Part shown: positions 1-6,670 of the stretch, in pieces
How the letters are laid out: every line of letters starts with the position of its first letter
Numbering within the stretch: position 1 is the first letter of the stretch
NCBI GenBank assembly: GCA_013415595.1
Contig: JAAEEW010000158.1
Coordinates: 1-10,725 of the forward strand
Length of the DNA stretch: 10,725 bases
Reading direction: 5' to 3'
DNA from: Methanosarcinales archaeon
GTDB taxonomy: Archaea > Halobacteriota > Methanosarcinia > Methanotrichales > Methanotrichaceae
Program-made: the position numbers and the translations under genes
The notes under the pieces: generated by a model
The model's database searches: none
What the model saw: only the letters and a program-made list of their open reading frames with translations
Told to the model about the DNA's origin: nothing

Positions 1-672
1 GGAGGAGCCCATGCACATGGTCGCGTCTCCCACAATCGGCGAGATGGGTGCCCGGCCCCAGCCGCTCTTGATGGTGTTGATGTCGAAGCCCATGGTGAAG
101 AGCTTGTGCAGTCCGGTCTCCACCACCCGGGCCGAGACCTGGACCATGCCGGCGATGGAGTCGGTGGGGGCCACGGCTATTCGCAGGTCGCCGGGATCTA
201 TGCCGCACTTCTCGGCGATATGGGCGGAGACGGCGGCGTCGGGAATCTTGTTGGACTCCAGGACTATGGAGCCCACGTCTGAGTACTCCTCAAAGCCGAT
301 GCGGTCGTAAAGCTCTCTGGTCTTCCTGGCCAGGGCCCGGGCCGGACCGCTGCCCATGGCGAAGTACTTGCCCACCTTGATCTGCCACATGGCGCACTGG
401 GCGGCCATGCAGGAGACCGCGGGGTGGTCGGTGGCCACCTGCACGCCGGGGAGGGAGACGCCGTCTATCTCGAAGGGCGTGAGCTGGATGTCGGCCAGGT
501 CGCCCATGCAGATGCGGCTCAGATATACACCCGCCCCAAACCCACCCTGGGCCTTCACCCCGGCGTCCACAACCACGGTCCCGTTCTCCAGCTCGACCAC
601 CTCTACCCCCAGGTCGTCGGAAAAGTCCAGCATCTCCTCAAACACTTCAAAGCCCATTTCGTTGATTCCCAT
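1..672 (-). CDS. mch: Methenyl-tetrahydromethanopterin cyclohydrolase, N-terminal part
   Basis: The enzyme interconverts N5-formyl- and N5,N10-methenyl-tetrahydromethanopterin, a cytoplasmic C1 step of methanogenesis. Reading from ATG at 672, the 224 codons stay open to the window edge, so the C-terminal third or so is missing (the family is about 320 residues). Family stretches are visible: MGINEMGFEVFEEML at the start, RICMGDLA around residue 50, the near-invariant KVGKYFAMGSGPARALA around 100, VAEKCG-like IAEKCGIDP around 145, and VAPTDSIAGMVQVSARVVETGLHK, ending in a WGRAPI-type stretch near the edge. The start is supported by GGTGA at 682-686, nine bases upstream, and by a TATA box 40 bases further up. 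The gene appears monocistronic at its 5' end. Identity follows from recognition of these conserved stretches. Confidence 0.95.
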   Translation of the reverse strand, partial: MGINEMGFEVFEEMLDFSDDLGVEVVELENGTVVVDAGVKAQGGFGAGVYLSRICMGDLADIQLTPFEIDGVSLPGVQVATDHPAVSCMAAQCAMWQIKVGKYFAMGSGPARALARKTRELYDRIGFEEYSDVGSIVLESNKIPDAAVSAHIAEKCGIDPGDLRIAVAPTDSIAGMVQVSARVVETGLHKLFTMGFDINTIKSGWGRAPISPIVGDATMCMGSS

Positions 673-710
673 CACAGGAGTTCACCCTGAGTCCTTCTGA
701 AAGAGACTGT

Positions 711-722
711 GAATATAAAAAA
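711..722 (-). promoter_or_regulatory. TATA box of mch
   Basis: On the minus strand this reads TTTTTTATATTC, the best AT-rich block upstream of mch in otherwise GC-rich DNA. Its centre is about 44 bases from the mch ATG, which would place transcription start near 690 and give a leader of roughly 20 bases that carries the GGTGA ribosome binding site. Confidence 0.6.
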
Positions 723-748
723 TCCCCCCATCGAGATCCGCCCGTCCC

Positions 749-771
749 GGAAGAGCCCCAGGAAGAGCCCC
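749..771. repeat. Two-copy tandem repeat, 12-bp period
   Basis: GGAAGAGCCCC occurs at 749-759 and again at 761-771. It lies in the 227-base non-coding gap between mch and the cysteine-rich gene. No open reading frame in the gap looks coding. No function is evident. Confidence 0.6.
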
Positions 772-800
772 CGTGGAGCCCCTGGCATCCTCAAATCCAT

Positions 801-820
801 AGAGAAAAACAAAAAGAGAG
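801..820 (-). terminator. T-rich terminator of the cysteine-rich gene
   Basis: The minus strand reads CTCTCTTTTTGTTTTTCTCT, two T5 runs about 80 bases past the stop of the gene ending at 900. Archaeal RNA polymerase stops at T-rich tracts on the non-template strand without needing a hairpin, so this is a reasonable terminator. Confidence 0.5.
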
Positions 821-850
821 AGATAGCTTTCGCCGCGGGGGATCTTGACC

Positions 851-883
851 TTCCCAATCCCGAAATCCCGATTCCCAATCCCG
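851..883. repeat. Short direct repeat cluster (AATCCCG units)
   Basis: TTCCCAATCCCG occurs at 851-862 and 872-883, a 21-bp period. The core AATCCCG occurs three times (856-862, 864-870, 877-883). The patch lies just past the stop of the cysteine-rich gene, in non-coding DNA. It looks like a small minisatellite-type patch. Confidence 0.6.
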
Positions 884-899
884 GTTTCCAAGCCCGGTC

Positions 900-1406
900 C
901 TAACAGGCTCCGGCCGCCGGGCACCGATAGCCTGTCTCCTGGCCGGCCCCTTCCCCACCGTCGAGGAGGCACCTGCCGGCGGCGGCCGGGCCTCTGCCCT
1001 GGCATCCACTGCCTTCCTTCAGCCGATCCTGGGATTTTATGCCGCTTTCGGCACAGATGCTCAGACATTCACTGGCCGTGCCGTTGGTCAGGTTGCAGGA
1101 CGCGTTCTGGCCCAAGATGCAGCAGCCCCGGGCGGTGCAGTTGTCATAGTTCAGGCATCCGGGGTCGCAGCACTCCGTGCCGTTTCCCTCACCGGAGGGA
1201 TCGGCGAGGCAGCAGCTCCGGGAATCACAGCCTGCCCCGCTGCCAGGGCAGTCCTGGCGGCCACAGCCGCTGCCGGCGCCAGGGGATGCTTCTCCCGGGG
1301 CGAAGGGACAGCTCGACTGCCCGGCGTCGCCGCCCACGCCAAAGGCCACTGCAGCACCAATTCCCGCCAGAATCAGAATCATTATCGCCATATCTGAGTG
1401 TCTCAT
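900..1406 (-). CDS. Secreted cysteine-rich, probably glycosylated protein
   Basis: This 168-residue protein matches no family I recognise. Residues 1-23 form a signal peptide (MRHS followed by a hydrophobic stretch MAIMILILAGIGAAVAFG). The rest carries 19 cysteines, many in pairs (SCC, ECC, GCC), in a Gly/Ser-rich background. Five N-X-S/T sequons sit in the middle: NGT, NCT, NAS, NLT, NGT. This composition suggests an exported, disulfide-stabilised or metal-binding small protein exposed to N-glycosylation. The open frame extends upstream to 1556, but ATG at 1406 is chosen because a TATA box lies inside that extension and AAGGTGG (SD) is four to five bases before this ATG. A second ATG at 1391 would shorten the signal peptide by five residues. 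The gene stands alone, with a T-rich terminator about 80 bases beyond its stop. Confidence 0.7.
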   Translation of the reverse strand: MRHSDMAIMILILAGIGAAVAFGVGGDAGQSSCPFAPGEASPGAGSGCGRQDCPGSGAGCDSRSCCLADPSGEGNGTECCDPGCLNYDNCTARGCCILGQNASCNLTNGTASECLSICAESGIKSQDRLKEGSGCQGRGPAAAGRCLLDGGEGAGQETGYRCPAAGAC

Positions 1407-1460
1407 TCTCCACCTTTCCGTGCTCTTATCAAACCTGATAGCTGCAGGGTGGTGCGGCCC

Positions 1461-1471
1461 GGTATTTATAG
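1461..1471 (-). promoter_or_regulatory. TATA box of the cysteine-rich gene
   Basis: The minus strand reads CTATAAATACC, a good archaeal TATA box. Its centre is 60 bases upstream of the ATG at 1406, predicting transcription start near 1440 and a leader of about 34 bases with the SD. Confidence 0.6.
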
Positions 1472-1473
1472 AC

Positions 1474-1487
1474 AATTGTACACAATT
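1474..1487. promoter_or_regulatory. Inverted repeat abutting the TATA box, candidate operator
   Basis: AATTGT-AC-ACAATT is a perfect inverted repeat with 6-bp arms and a 2-base spacer. It overlaps a second palindrome, ACAATTGT, at 1472-1479. It sits directly upstream of the TATA box of the cysteine-rich gene, where TFB contacts the BRE. A dimeric regulator bound here could block initiation. That role is inferred from position only. Confidence 0.4.
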
Positions 1488-1822
1488 TGCCAGTACAAAA
1501 GACGAAAAAATGATCTGTGAGCGGGGAGGGAAAGGGCAACGCCATCCAGAAAGCAAGGACGAGATCGCAAACCCAGGGCCAGGTCAGGCTGACTGGCCAT
1601 AGAAAATCCAGATCTGGTACTCGCAGGTCCCGGTCAGGGAGAGACGGGAGCCCACGTAGCACACCGACTAGCTCCATAGACCAACATCAAAGGCGCTTCC
1701 TCTGCTCGCAGGGGGAGAGGAGGGACCTCCAGGGCTCAGGGCTCTGATGCCGGGATTCCAGGTACTCCCGGGTCTGCAGTTCCTGGTCGCCCATCTCTAT
1801 GCTCCCCGCGTCAATTCCCTTA
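1488..1822. other. Mostly empty gap between two minus-strand secreted-protein genes
   Basis: Nothing convincing was found here apart from the doubtful 35-residue ORF at 1687-1794. Other open frames in the stretch (for example plus-strand 1517-1747) have Arg/Ser-rich, low-complexity translations and no credible SD or TATA box. There is no RNA gene that I can see. Confidence 0.5.
1687..1794 (-). CDS. Possible 35-residue small protein
   Basis: ATG at 1794 opens a 35-codon frame beginning MGDQELQTREYLESRHQ and ending CEQRKRL. It starts 29 bases past the stop of the secreted protein at 1823-2842, on the same strand. GGGGAG eight or more bases upstream could act as a weak SD. The charged, Gln/Glu-rich translation is protein-like, but 35 codons can arise by chance. 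The frame is open upstream into the end of the preceding gene in a different frame, so it could also be a remnant of a longer ORF. No homologue is recognised. Confidence 0.2.
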   Translation of the reverse strand: MGDQELQTREYLESRHQSPEPWRSLLSPCEQRKRL

Positions 1823-2842
1823 TCAGATGATGGCCGGGAACTCCTCTTTTGACAGGGGTTTACGCCTCACCGTGCCCTCGGTCATCTGGTGGAGGGTCAC
1901 GAACTGGGTGGAGTAGCGGATGCGGTCGGGCAGCTCCACGGTCTCGAAGACCAGGGGCCTGTCCACCTGGTAGTACTCCCGGTCGGAGACGAACTCCCCG
2001 GATTGGGGGTCCCAGCCGGTGCCGGCGGTGAAATACAGGTAGTAGCCACCGTCCTCCACCCCCTGGACGACAAAAGACTCGTTGGTCCGCAGGTAGACGG
2101 AGAAGACTGCAGTCCGGTCGAAGGTGGTCAGCACCCCCACCGCGTCCCTGTCCAGGCCGTTGGAGATGTGCAGCTCCCCCAGGCCCTGCCGGGTGCTGTT
2201 CTTGATGAAGGTCCCGGTCAGGGGCCTGTCTGCCCGGGCGCCCTGGCCGGCGGCCGGGGAGGGAGGGGGAGAGAGGGAAGAAGCGCAGCTCTCGCCCAGG
2301 TCCTCGTGCCAGGTCTGCAGGAGATGCAGAAAGCCGCTTTCGTCGCTGGCGTAGAGGGCGGGGCGGTTGTAGGTGAGGAGGAAGCTCCGGTTGGATGGAG
2401 CGAAAAAGACCACCGAGCGGGCCAGGTAGGGAATCTTGACCGTTTCGTAGGAGAGATTCCAGACTGCCGCCGGACGTCCGTCCACCGTGGTCGAGGATTT
2501 GTCCATCACCTCCAGGCTCTGTCGGGACGAATCTGCCTGCAGGTTGCCCACCGCCAGACCCAGCACGGCGTCTGGCTCCAGGCCATAGAGCTCTGAAGAC
2601 CAGTCTATAGTCAGCGGGTGCAGGATGTTGGGAGCTTGGAAGGTGATATTCCCCCGGGAGAAGTCTCCACTCTCCTCTGCCAGGGCCCAGTCTGACGGAT
2701 ATTCGAAGGAGATGCACGAGCCGTTGTAGATGCTGTATCCCGGTTGCACAGGCTCTGCTGCCGGGGATGTCTGGCAGAGAAGGGCGATAAGCATTGCCCA
2801 AGCCAGGACATGGGCAAAAGGACGGGGAGCTAAGATTGCCAT
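1823..2842 (-). CDS. Secreted two-domain protein, PsbP/DcrB-like N-terminal region
   Basis: A 339-residue exported protein. A signal peptide spans about 1-29 (hydrophobic AWAMLIALL, then SPAAE). Residues 35-185 begin YSIYNGSCISFEYPSDWAL, a pattern seen in PsbP/Mog1-like or DcrB-like extracellular domains, where a short beta hairpin leads into a Y-P-x-D/G-W motif. A Pro/Ala/Gly linker (190-206) follows. The second domain, about 209-305, is beta-rich (LHISNGLDRDAV, FVVQGVEDGGYYLYFTAGTGWD, DRPLVFETVE). It resembles a surface domain found in archaeal and actinobacterial secreted proteins. Six N-glycosylation sequons are at N40, N65, N129, N151, N215 and N254, arguing for surface exposure. ATG at 2842 has GAGG seven bases upstream and precedes the signal peptide directly. 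The exact role is unknown; ligand binding or cell-envelope function is inference. Confidence 0.75.
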   Translation of the reverse strand: MAILAPRPFAHVLAWAMLIALLCQTSPAAEPVQPGYSIYNGSCISFEYPSDWALAEESGDFSRGNITFQAPNILHPLTIDWSSELYGLEPDAVLGLAVGNLQADSSRQSLEVMDKSSTTVDGRPAAVWNLSYETVKIPYLARSVVFFAPSNRSFLLTYNRPALYASDESGFLHLLQTWHEDLGESCASSLSPPPSPAAGQGARADRPLTGTFIKNSTRQGLGELHISNGLDRDAVGVLTTFDRTAVFSVYLRTNESFVVQGVEDGGYYLYFTAGTGWDPQSGEFVSDREYYQVDRPLVFETVELPDRIRYSTQFVTLHQMTEGTVRRKPLSKEEFPAII

Positions 2843-2886
2843 GGGAATCCCTCTTCAACAATGGAAATAACTTTGGAAATCCCTGG

Positions 2887-2894
2887 CTTTATCC
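2887..2894 (-). promoter_or_regulatory. Weak TATA-like box before the secreted two-domain gene
   Basis: The minus strand reads GGATAAAG about 48 bases from the ATG at 2842. The spacing suits a promoter, but the match to the archaeal consensus is poor. Confidence 0.25.
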
Positions 2895-2914
2895 CTTTCC
2901 CACCCCTTCTGGCC

Positions 2915-2934
2915 GCCGGGGAGAGGCCCCCGGC
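2915..2934. other. GC-rich hairpin between two minus-strand genes
   Basis: GCCGGGG (2915-2921) pairs perfectly with CCCCGGC (2928-2934) around a 6-base loop. It lies 73 bases past the stop of the membrane protein gene (3007) and upstream of the next gene's promoter. There is no T tract beside it, so it could be a 3'-end RNA structure rather than a classical terminator. Confidence 0.4.
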
Positions 2935-3006
2935 AGTTCAGTTCGGCAGTATGGTTTGAATGTTTGATTGGGAAGTTCGGTTTGGAAGTTTTGGCCCGGC
3001 AGGCCG

Positions 3007-3624
3007 TCAGACTGGAGGAGACCTTCGCCTCAGGAGCCGGTCTTCCTCCGCCAGCTCCAAAAGGCGCTTCCTTCTATCGCCATGTGCCTTTACTATTATT
3101 ACTATGGCCAGGACGGCCGACCCCACAAAAAGGAGCAATCCCTCCAGGACCAGACGCATGATATCCCCGCCCATCCCCTGTCCCACGGCCAGGATGACCC
3201 GAGGACCGCTCTGGCCGTCCCGGCGGCTGGACTGCAGCAGGTAATCCCCGGGCTGATAGATCATAAACTCCATCATGGAGCGCCCGAAGCGGCCCCCCAG
3301 GGAGTAGCTGGTTGTGCCAGAGGCCGGATAGACAGGGATTTGCAGGCCGGTTGAGCTGCTGGTGAGCATAATTTCCAGGTCCGGGATCTCCTCTTCCTCC
3401 TGGCGGTCCCGGCCGTCGGCCACTCCCTGCTGCTCGTAGAATATGGTGTACAGGCCGGCCTCGCTGAGGCTCAGGTTAGCGCTGCCCGGGGCCTGCACCT
3501 GGACCAGCCCGGAGGTGAGGTCCTGTATCCCGGAGAACAGCAGGACGGCGAAGAGGAGGGGACCGGCCAGCAGGACCGCCAACGCCAGAAGGTAGCGGTT
3601 TATGGGGTGAGGAATTCCTGCCAC
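3007..3624 (-). CDS. Membrane protein with two helices and an external beta-rich domain
   Basis: A 205-residue protein of no family I can name. A membrane helix is at about 11-33 (YLLALAVLLAGPLLFAVLLF) and a second at about 157-179 (LVLEGLLLFVGSAVLAIVII), followed by a basic tail (HGDRRKR...). Residues 34-156 would lie outside the cell and contain beta-like strands (GLYTIFYEQQG, MEFMIYQPGDYLLQSS) and an acidic run, EEEE, near 76-79. The start is GTG at 3624: the upstream stop of tyrA (3631-3633, TGA) overlaps a GAGG Shine-Dalgarno, so translation is probably coupled to tyrA. It looks like the last gene of the DUF92-aroE-tyrA run. No functional link to aromatic synthesis is apparent. An envelope-stress or sensor-type role would be speculation. 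Confidence 0.75.
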   Translation of the reverse strand: MAGIPHPINRYLLALAVLLAGPLLFAVLLFSGIQDLTSGLVQVQAPGSANLSLSEAGLYTIFYEQQGVADGRDRQEEEEIPDLEIMLTSSSTGLQIPVYPASGTTSYSLGGRFGRSMMEFMIYQPGDYLLQSSRRDGQSGPRVILAVGQGMGGDIMRLVLEGLLLFVGSAVLAIVIIVKAHGDRRKRLLELAEEDRLLRRRSPPV

Positions 3625-3630
3625 TATTCC

Positions 3631-4566
3631 TCAGCTTCCAGGGTTCCCATCCCCGGTGCTCCTGTCCCCGGGGTTCCCGTCCCCGGGGTTCCCGTCCCTC
3701 TCCCTGACCCGGGCGTTGATGATCCGGTCCGACCTCAGCAGGGCCTGGTGGGTCTGGCCGTAGTGCTGTGCCGCCAGGCGCATGATGTCCTGGAAGCCGG
3801 CCAGATCGCCAGACTCCGCCCTCTCCGCCAGGCGCATGCACTCCCCGATGAAGACCTGGCGCACCCTGGTGGCCCGGGGATTTTGCTGAATGGAGGCGTA
3901 AAGCTCCGGGCTCTGGTCCAGGATGCGGCCCACGAAGTCCAGCATGATCTCGTAGACCGGGCTCATGAACCGGCGAGAGCGGGCAACGTCGAAGTCCAGG
4001 GCCCGCAGGGCGGACCCGATCCCGATGTAGGCGAAGTGGGTCAGGGCCTGGACCACTGCCATGATCTCGTCGTGCTCCTCCGCCGAGAGGACCTCGATGC
4101 TGGCCCCGTCGGCCTCGAAGATCTCCCGCAGCCGCACCAGCCAGGCCTGGCCCCGCCCCTTTGCCGGGGTGAGGATGATGGTCTGGCCCTCCAGCCGGGG
4201 CATGGTGGGGCCGAACATGGGATGGGTCCCCAGCACCTCCACCCCTGCCGGGGCGAAGGCATCCATGGCCCGCAGGGGCTCGGACTTGAGGGAGGTCACG
4301 TCCATCAGCAGCGAGCCGGGCTTCATGCGGGGGGCCAGGTCCCTGATCACCTCCACCGTGCGCTCGATGGGGACGCTGATCACCACCACATCGCTCTCTT
4401 CGACCGCCCTATCCAGGTCAGAGGCCCAGGCCACGCCCATGGACTCTGCCACCTGCACCTTTCCCGACGGCCCCCAGACCAGGACCACGAAGCCCCGGTC
4501 CCGGAAGTAGCGGGCAAACCAGGAACCGGTATCTCCGGTCCCCCCGACGATCAGCATGGTGGTCAT
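3631..4566 (-). CDS. tyrA: Prephenate dehydrogenase
   Basis: The enzyme oxidatively decarboxylates prephenate to 4-hydroxyphenylpyruvate with NAD(P)+, the committed step to tyrosine. The 311-residue protein opens with the Rossmann motif GGTGDTG (8-14). It then shows ISVPIE (64-69), DVTSLK (89-94) and the family signature GTHPMFGP (113-120), whose His115 is the likely catalytic residue. Helical dimerisation domain follows from about 150. There is no fused chorismate mutase and no ACT domain, so feedback control by tyrosine through an ACT domain is not expected. Its ATG overlaps the aroE stop as ATGA, indicating translational coupling. The last 28 residues are an odd Gly/Asp/Asn/Pro repeat encoded by a 15-bp tandem repeat, probably a disordered tail. 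Arogenate as substrate cannot be excluded from sequence. Confidence 0.9.
   Translation of the reverse strand: MTTMLIVGGTGDTGSWFARYFRDRGFVVLVWGPSGKVQVAESMGVAWASDLDRAVEESDVVVISVPIERTVEVIRDLAPRMKPGSLLMDVTSLKSEPLRAMDAFAPAGVEVLGTHPMFGPTMPRLEGQTIILTPAKGRGQAWLVRLREIFEADGASIEVLSAEEHDEIMAVVQALTHFAYIGIGSALRALDFDVARSRRFMSPVYEIMLDFVGRILDQSPELYASIQQNPRATRVRQVFIGECMRLAERAESGDLAGFQDIMRLAAQHYGQTHQALLRSDRIINARVRERDGNPGDGNPGDRSTGDGNPGS
3641..3700. repeat. Four 15-bp tandem repeats at the 3' end of tyrA
   Basis: Four consecutive 15-base units run 3641-3655, 3656-3670, 3671-3685 and 3686-3700, of the form GGGTTCCCGTCCCCG. The second unit is the most diverged. On the minus strand they encode pentapeptide units GDGNP, GDGNP, GDRST, GDGNP at the TyrA C terminus. 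The length is a multiple of three, so copy-number change would keep the frame. Confidence 0.85.
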
Positions 4567-5375
4567 TGGACCCTCCTCTCGGCCAGGGCAGACCTCACCG
4601 CCTGCTCCATGGCCCCCACCGGCGCCTCCCGGCCGGTCCAGATGGTGATGGCCAGGGCCCCCTGGTACACCAGCATCATCACCCCGTCTATAGCCCGGGC
4701 CCCGGCCCCCCTGGCGTCTGCAATCAGCTCCGTCTCCCGGTTGTAGACGATGTCGAAGACCGTCTGCTCCGGCCCCAACAGCTCTCCGGGAAAGAGCCTC
4801 GGATCTCCGGGCCGCATGCCTACCGACGTGGCGTTGACGATCAGATCTACCTTTGGCACCAGGTCCCTCAGCTCCTCCAGGGGGCAGGCCCGGCCGCCAA
4901 AGGCCCGGGCCAGTTCCCGGGCTCGCTCCAGGCTCCGGTTGGCGATGGTGAGCACGGCGCCCTCCCCTGCAAGCTGGTAGGCCAGGGCCCGGGCCGCCCC
5001 GCCGGCGCCGATCAGCAGGGCTCGGGAGCCCGGCACCTCAAATCCGGCCTCTCTGAGGGCCAGGGAAGCTCCCCGGCCGTCGGTGTTGTAGCCCCTTACG
5101 CCGCCGTCGAAGGATACCACGTTCACCGCCCCCATGGCCCGGGCGTCCTGGTCCGGCTCCAGGTATTCCAGGGCCCGCTCCTTCAGCGGTATGGTCAGAT
5201 TTAGTCCTCCGAATCCCAGGGCCCGGGCCCCGGCGATGGCCGTGCCCAGGTCCGGGGGAGAGACTCTAAACGCATGATAGCAGGCTGAAAGGCCCAGAGC
5301 CCGGAAGGCGGCGCTGTGCATGGCCGGGGAGAGGCTGTGCTCCACAGGATCACCCAGGATGGCGTAGACCAACAT
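4563..5375 (-). CDS. aroE: Shikimate dehydrogenase
   Basis: The enzyme reduces 3-dehydroshikimate to shikimate with NADPH in the cytoplasm, feeding chorismate synthesis. The 270-residue length is typical. Motifs in order: HSLSP (13-17, shikimate binding), NLTIPLKE (59-66) with the catalytic Lys65, GAVN (82-85), GYNTDG (95-100) with the catalytic Asp99, the nucleotide-binding GAGGAA (123-128), NRS (146-148, where NADPH phosphate is recognised in relatives), NATSVGM (181-187) and the late VYQGA motif. All key residues are present, so it should be active. ATG at 5375 is preceded only by a weak purine-rich stretch, but TTAATTTTT lies about 27 bases upstream, so a leaderless transcript is possible. 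Transcription from the DUF92 gene, 33 bases upstream, is the alternative. It overlaps tyrA by ATGA. Confidence 0.95.
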   Translation of the reverse strand: MLVYAILGDPVEHSLSPAMHSAAFRALGLSACYHAFRVSPPDLGTAIAGARALGFGGLNLTIPLKERALEYLEPDQDARAMGAVNVVSFDGGVRGYNTDGRGASLALREAGFEVPGSRALLIGAGGAARALAYQLAGEGAVLTIANRSLERARELARAFGGRACPLEELRDLVPKVDLIVNATSVGMRPGDPRLFPGELLGPEQTVFDIVYNRETELIADARGAGARAIDGVMMLVYQGALAITIWTGREAPVGAMEQAVRSALAERRVQ

Positions 5376-5397
5376 GGTCTTTCCCTTCAGTTACGAG

Positions 5398-5406
5398 AAA
5401 AATTAA
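5398..5406 (-). promoter_or_regulatory. TATA-like box directly before aroE
   Basis: The minus strand reads TTAATTTTT with its centre 27 bases from the aroE ATG, in the 33-base gap after the DUF92 stop. This spacing would give a leaderless aroE mRNA. The same T-rich stretch could also reduce read-through from the DUF92 gene. Confidence 0.35.
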
Positions 5407-5408
5407 GT

Positions 5409-6611
5409 TTATCGCCACAGCGCGACCCAGATCAGGCCTCCCACCACACCGCCGAATAGGGTGGCCAGCAGGTTCACGCCATTGTTGCTTAGAATTCCCC
5501 GCTGCTGCAGGGTGGCCCCCAGCAGGCTGTCGAAGTTGGTCCCCAGAAATCCGCCCAGCAGGGATACGGGGACGCCTATCAACCCGGTGATGCCTGTGGC
5601 CAGGGCCAGAAGGCCGATGGCCAGCGATCCCAGGACCGCCGCCCCCTCCCCCAGATAGGTCACTCCGCCGTCCACCCCCGGGACCACCGGCTTCAAGGTG
5701 GTTATCATGCGCGGACCGGATTTGCTGGTCTGGCCGATCTCGCTGGCCAGGGTGTCGCCGTTGGCCGTGGCCACAGATCCCAGGAAGGCGAAGACGAAGA
5801 GCTCGCTTCCGTAAATGCCGTAGCAGATGGCCAGGGCCAGAGGGACCAGGCTGTTGCTGTAGACGTTCTTGTAGCCCCTCACCCCTCCCCGGGACTGGGC
5901 GATTCCCAGCTCCCGCTTGCGGGCGAACTTGTAGTGGGTGAACAGGCCGCCCATGAGGTAGAAGCAGAGCAGCAGCAGGAACCAGGAAAGTCCGGCATAG
6001 AGGACCACCAGGATGCAGATGATCACCTCGCTGATCACGGCGTCCACGTCCGCCGCCCGGGCCCAGTAGGCGCCAAGGCCCAGAGCCAGGGCGAAGGAGT
6101 AGAGGAGGACGATCCGGCCCAGCTCCGGCAGGGGATAGTCGAAGCTGAAGAGCCACATCACCATGCAGGTCCCAAAGGGCACGATGAAGTCCCGCTCCCG
6201 GGAGACGTGGTGCAGGAAGGCCCCGGAGAGACCCCCCAGCATGGAGAGCAGCAGGACCTTCTCCGGCAACAGTTCAGGGGAGGTCATGATGGCCACCGGA
6301 TAGCCCAGGGCAATGGTGGTGGTGATGTAGATCATGCTCCCGTTCAGGCCGTCGAACCGGCGGGAGGCCATCTGGGCTAAGGTGGGGATGACGAAGGCGA
6401 TGGCCACCACGTACATGGGCAGATCGAGGCCGGTGAAGCCCAGAGAGTAGCGCAGCAAGAGCAGCAGGGCCAGGGATATGGATAGGGTCCTGGTGGGAGC
6501 AAACAGGTAGTGGATGACCGCCAGGGGAATGATGGTGAAGACACCCATGACCGGGAGCAACAGAACCGTGAGCCCGGCCACTATTCTGGCGGCATCATCC
6601 TCTTTGATCAT
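5409..6611 (-). CDS. DUF92-family integral membrane protein, possible isoprenyl-phosphate kinase
   Basis: A 400-residue polytopic membrane protein with roughly ten hydrophobic segments. The DUF92 core fills the C-terminal half: YLMGGLFTHYKFARKRELG (218-236), NVYSNSLVP (249-257), ATANGDTLASEIG (281-293), PGVDGGVTYLGE (311-322) and DSLLGATLQ (361-369), all recognisable family motifs. The first 165 residues form an additional membrane region. The family includes plant VTE6, a phytyl-phosphate kinase, so phosphorylation of an isoprenyl monophosphate is a reasonable but unproven guess. It is divergent from a cis-prenyltransferase-like gene, which supports a link to polyprenyl phosphate. ATG at 6611 has no Shine-Dalgarno, but an AT-rich stretch is centred about 27 bases upstream (6632-6650), so the mRNA may be leaderless. 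It is followed by aroE and tyrA in a likely operon. Confidence 0.85.
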   Translation of the reverse strand: MIKEDDAARIVAGLTVLLLPVMGVFTIIPLAVIHYLFAPTRTLSISLALLLLLRYSLGFTGLDLPMYVVAIAFVIPTLAQMASRRFDGLNGSMIYITTTIALGYPVAIMTSPELLPEKVLLLSMLGGLSGAFLHHVSRERDFIVPFGTCMVMWLFSFDYPLPELGRIVLLYSFALALGLGAYWARAADVDAVISEVIICILVVLYAGLSWFLLLLCFYLMGGLFTHYKFARKRELGIAQSRGGVRGYKNVYSNSLVPLALAICYGIYGSELFVFAFLGSVATANGDTLASEIGQTSKSGPRMITTLKPVVPGVDGGVTYLGEGAAVLGSLAIGLLALATGITGLIGVPVSLLGGFLGTNFDSLLGATLQQRGILSNNGVNLLATLFGGVVGGLIWVALWR

Positions 6612-6631
6612 GCGCCGGGGAAGGAGGTTGA

Positions 6632-6650
6632 TGGCAAAAATACTTTGCCA
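6632..6650. promoter_or_regulatory. 19-bp interrupted palindrome between divergent genes; candidate shared promoter/operator
   Basis: TGGCAAA (6632-6638) and TTTGCCA (6644-6650) form a perfect inverted repeat around AATAC. It is the only AT-rich block between the DUF92 start (6611, minus) and the prenyltransferase-like start (6671, plus). Its centre lies about 30 bases from both start codons. It could serve as TATA element in both directions, giving leaderless or nearly leaderless mRNAs, or as a binding site for a dimeric regulator. Both roles are inferred. Confidence 0.45.
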
Positions 6651-6670
6651 CGAAACGCTCCCTGGATTAT

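Noticed and set aside
682..1068. Minus-strand frame of 128 codons between mch and the cysteine-rich gene
   Set aside because: Runs through repeats, the T-rich tract and the end of the neighbouring gene; the translation is Arg/Gly-rich without a credible start.
1429..1747. Open frames on both strands in the gap after the cysteine-rich gene
   Set aside because: Low-complexity translations, overlap with the promoter, and no SD.
3607..4746. Long plus-strand open frame of 379 codons opposite tyrA and aroE
   Set aside because: It is the antisense shadow of two clearly identified enzymes; its translation is Gly/His/Pro-rich without family motifs.
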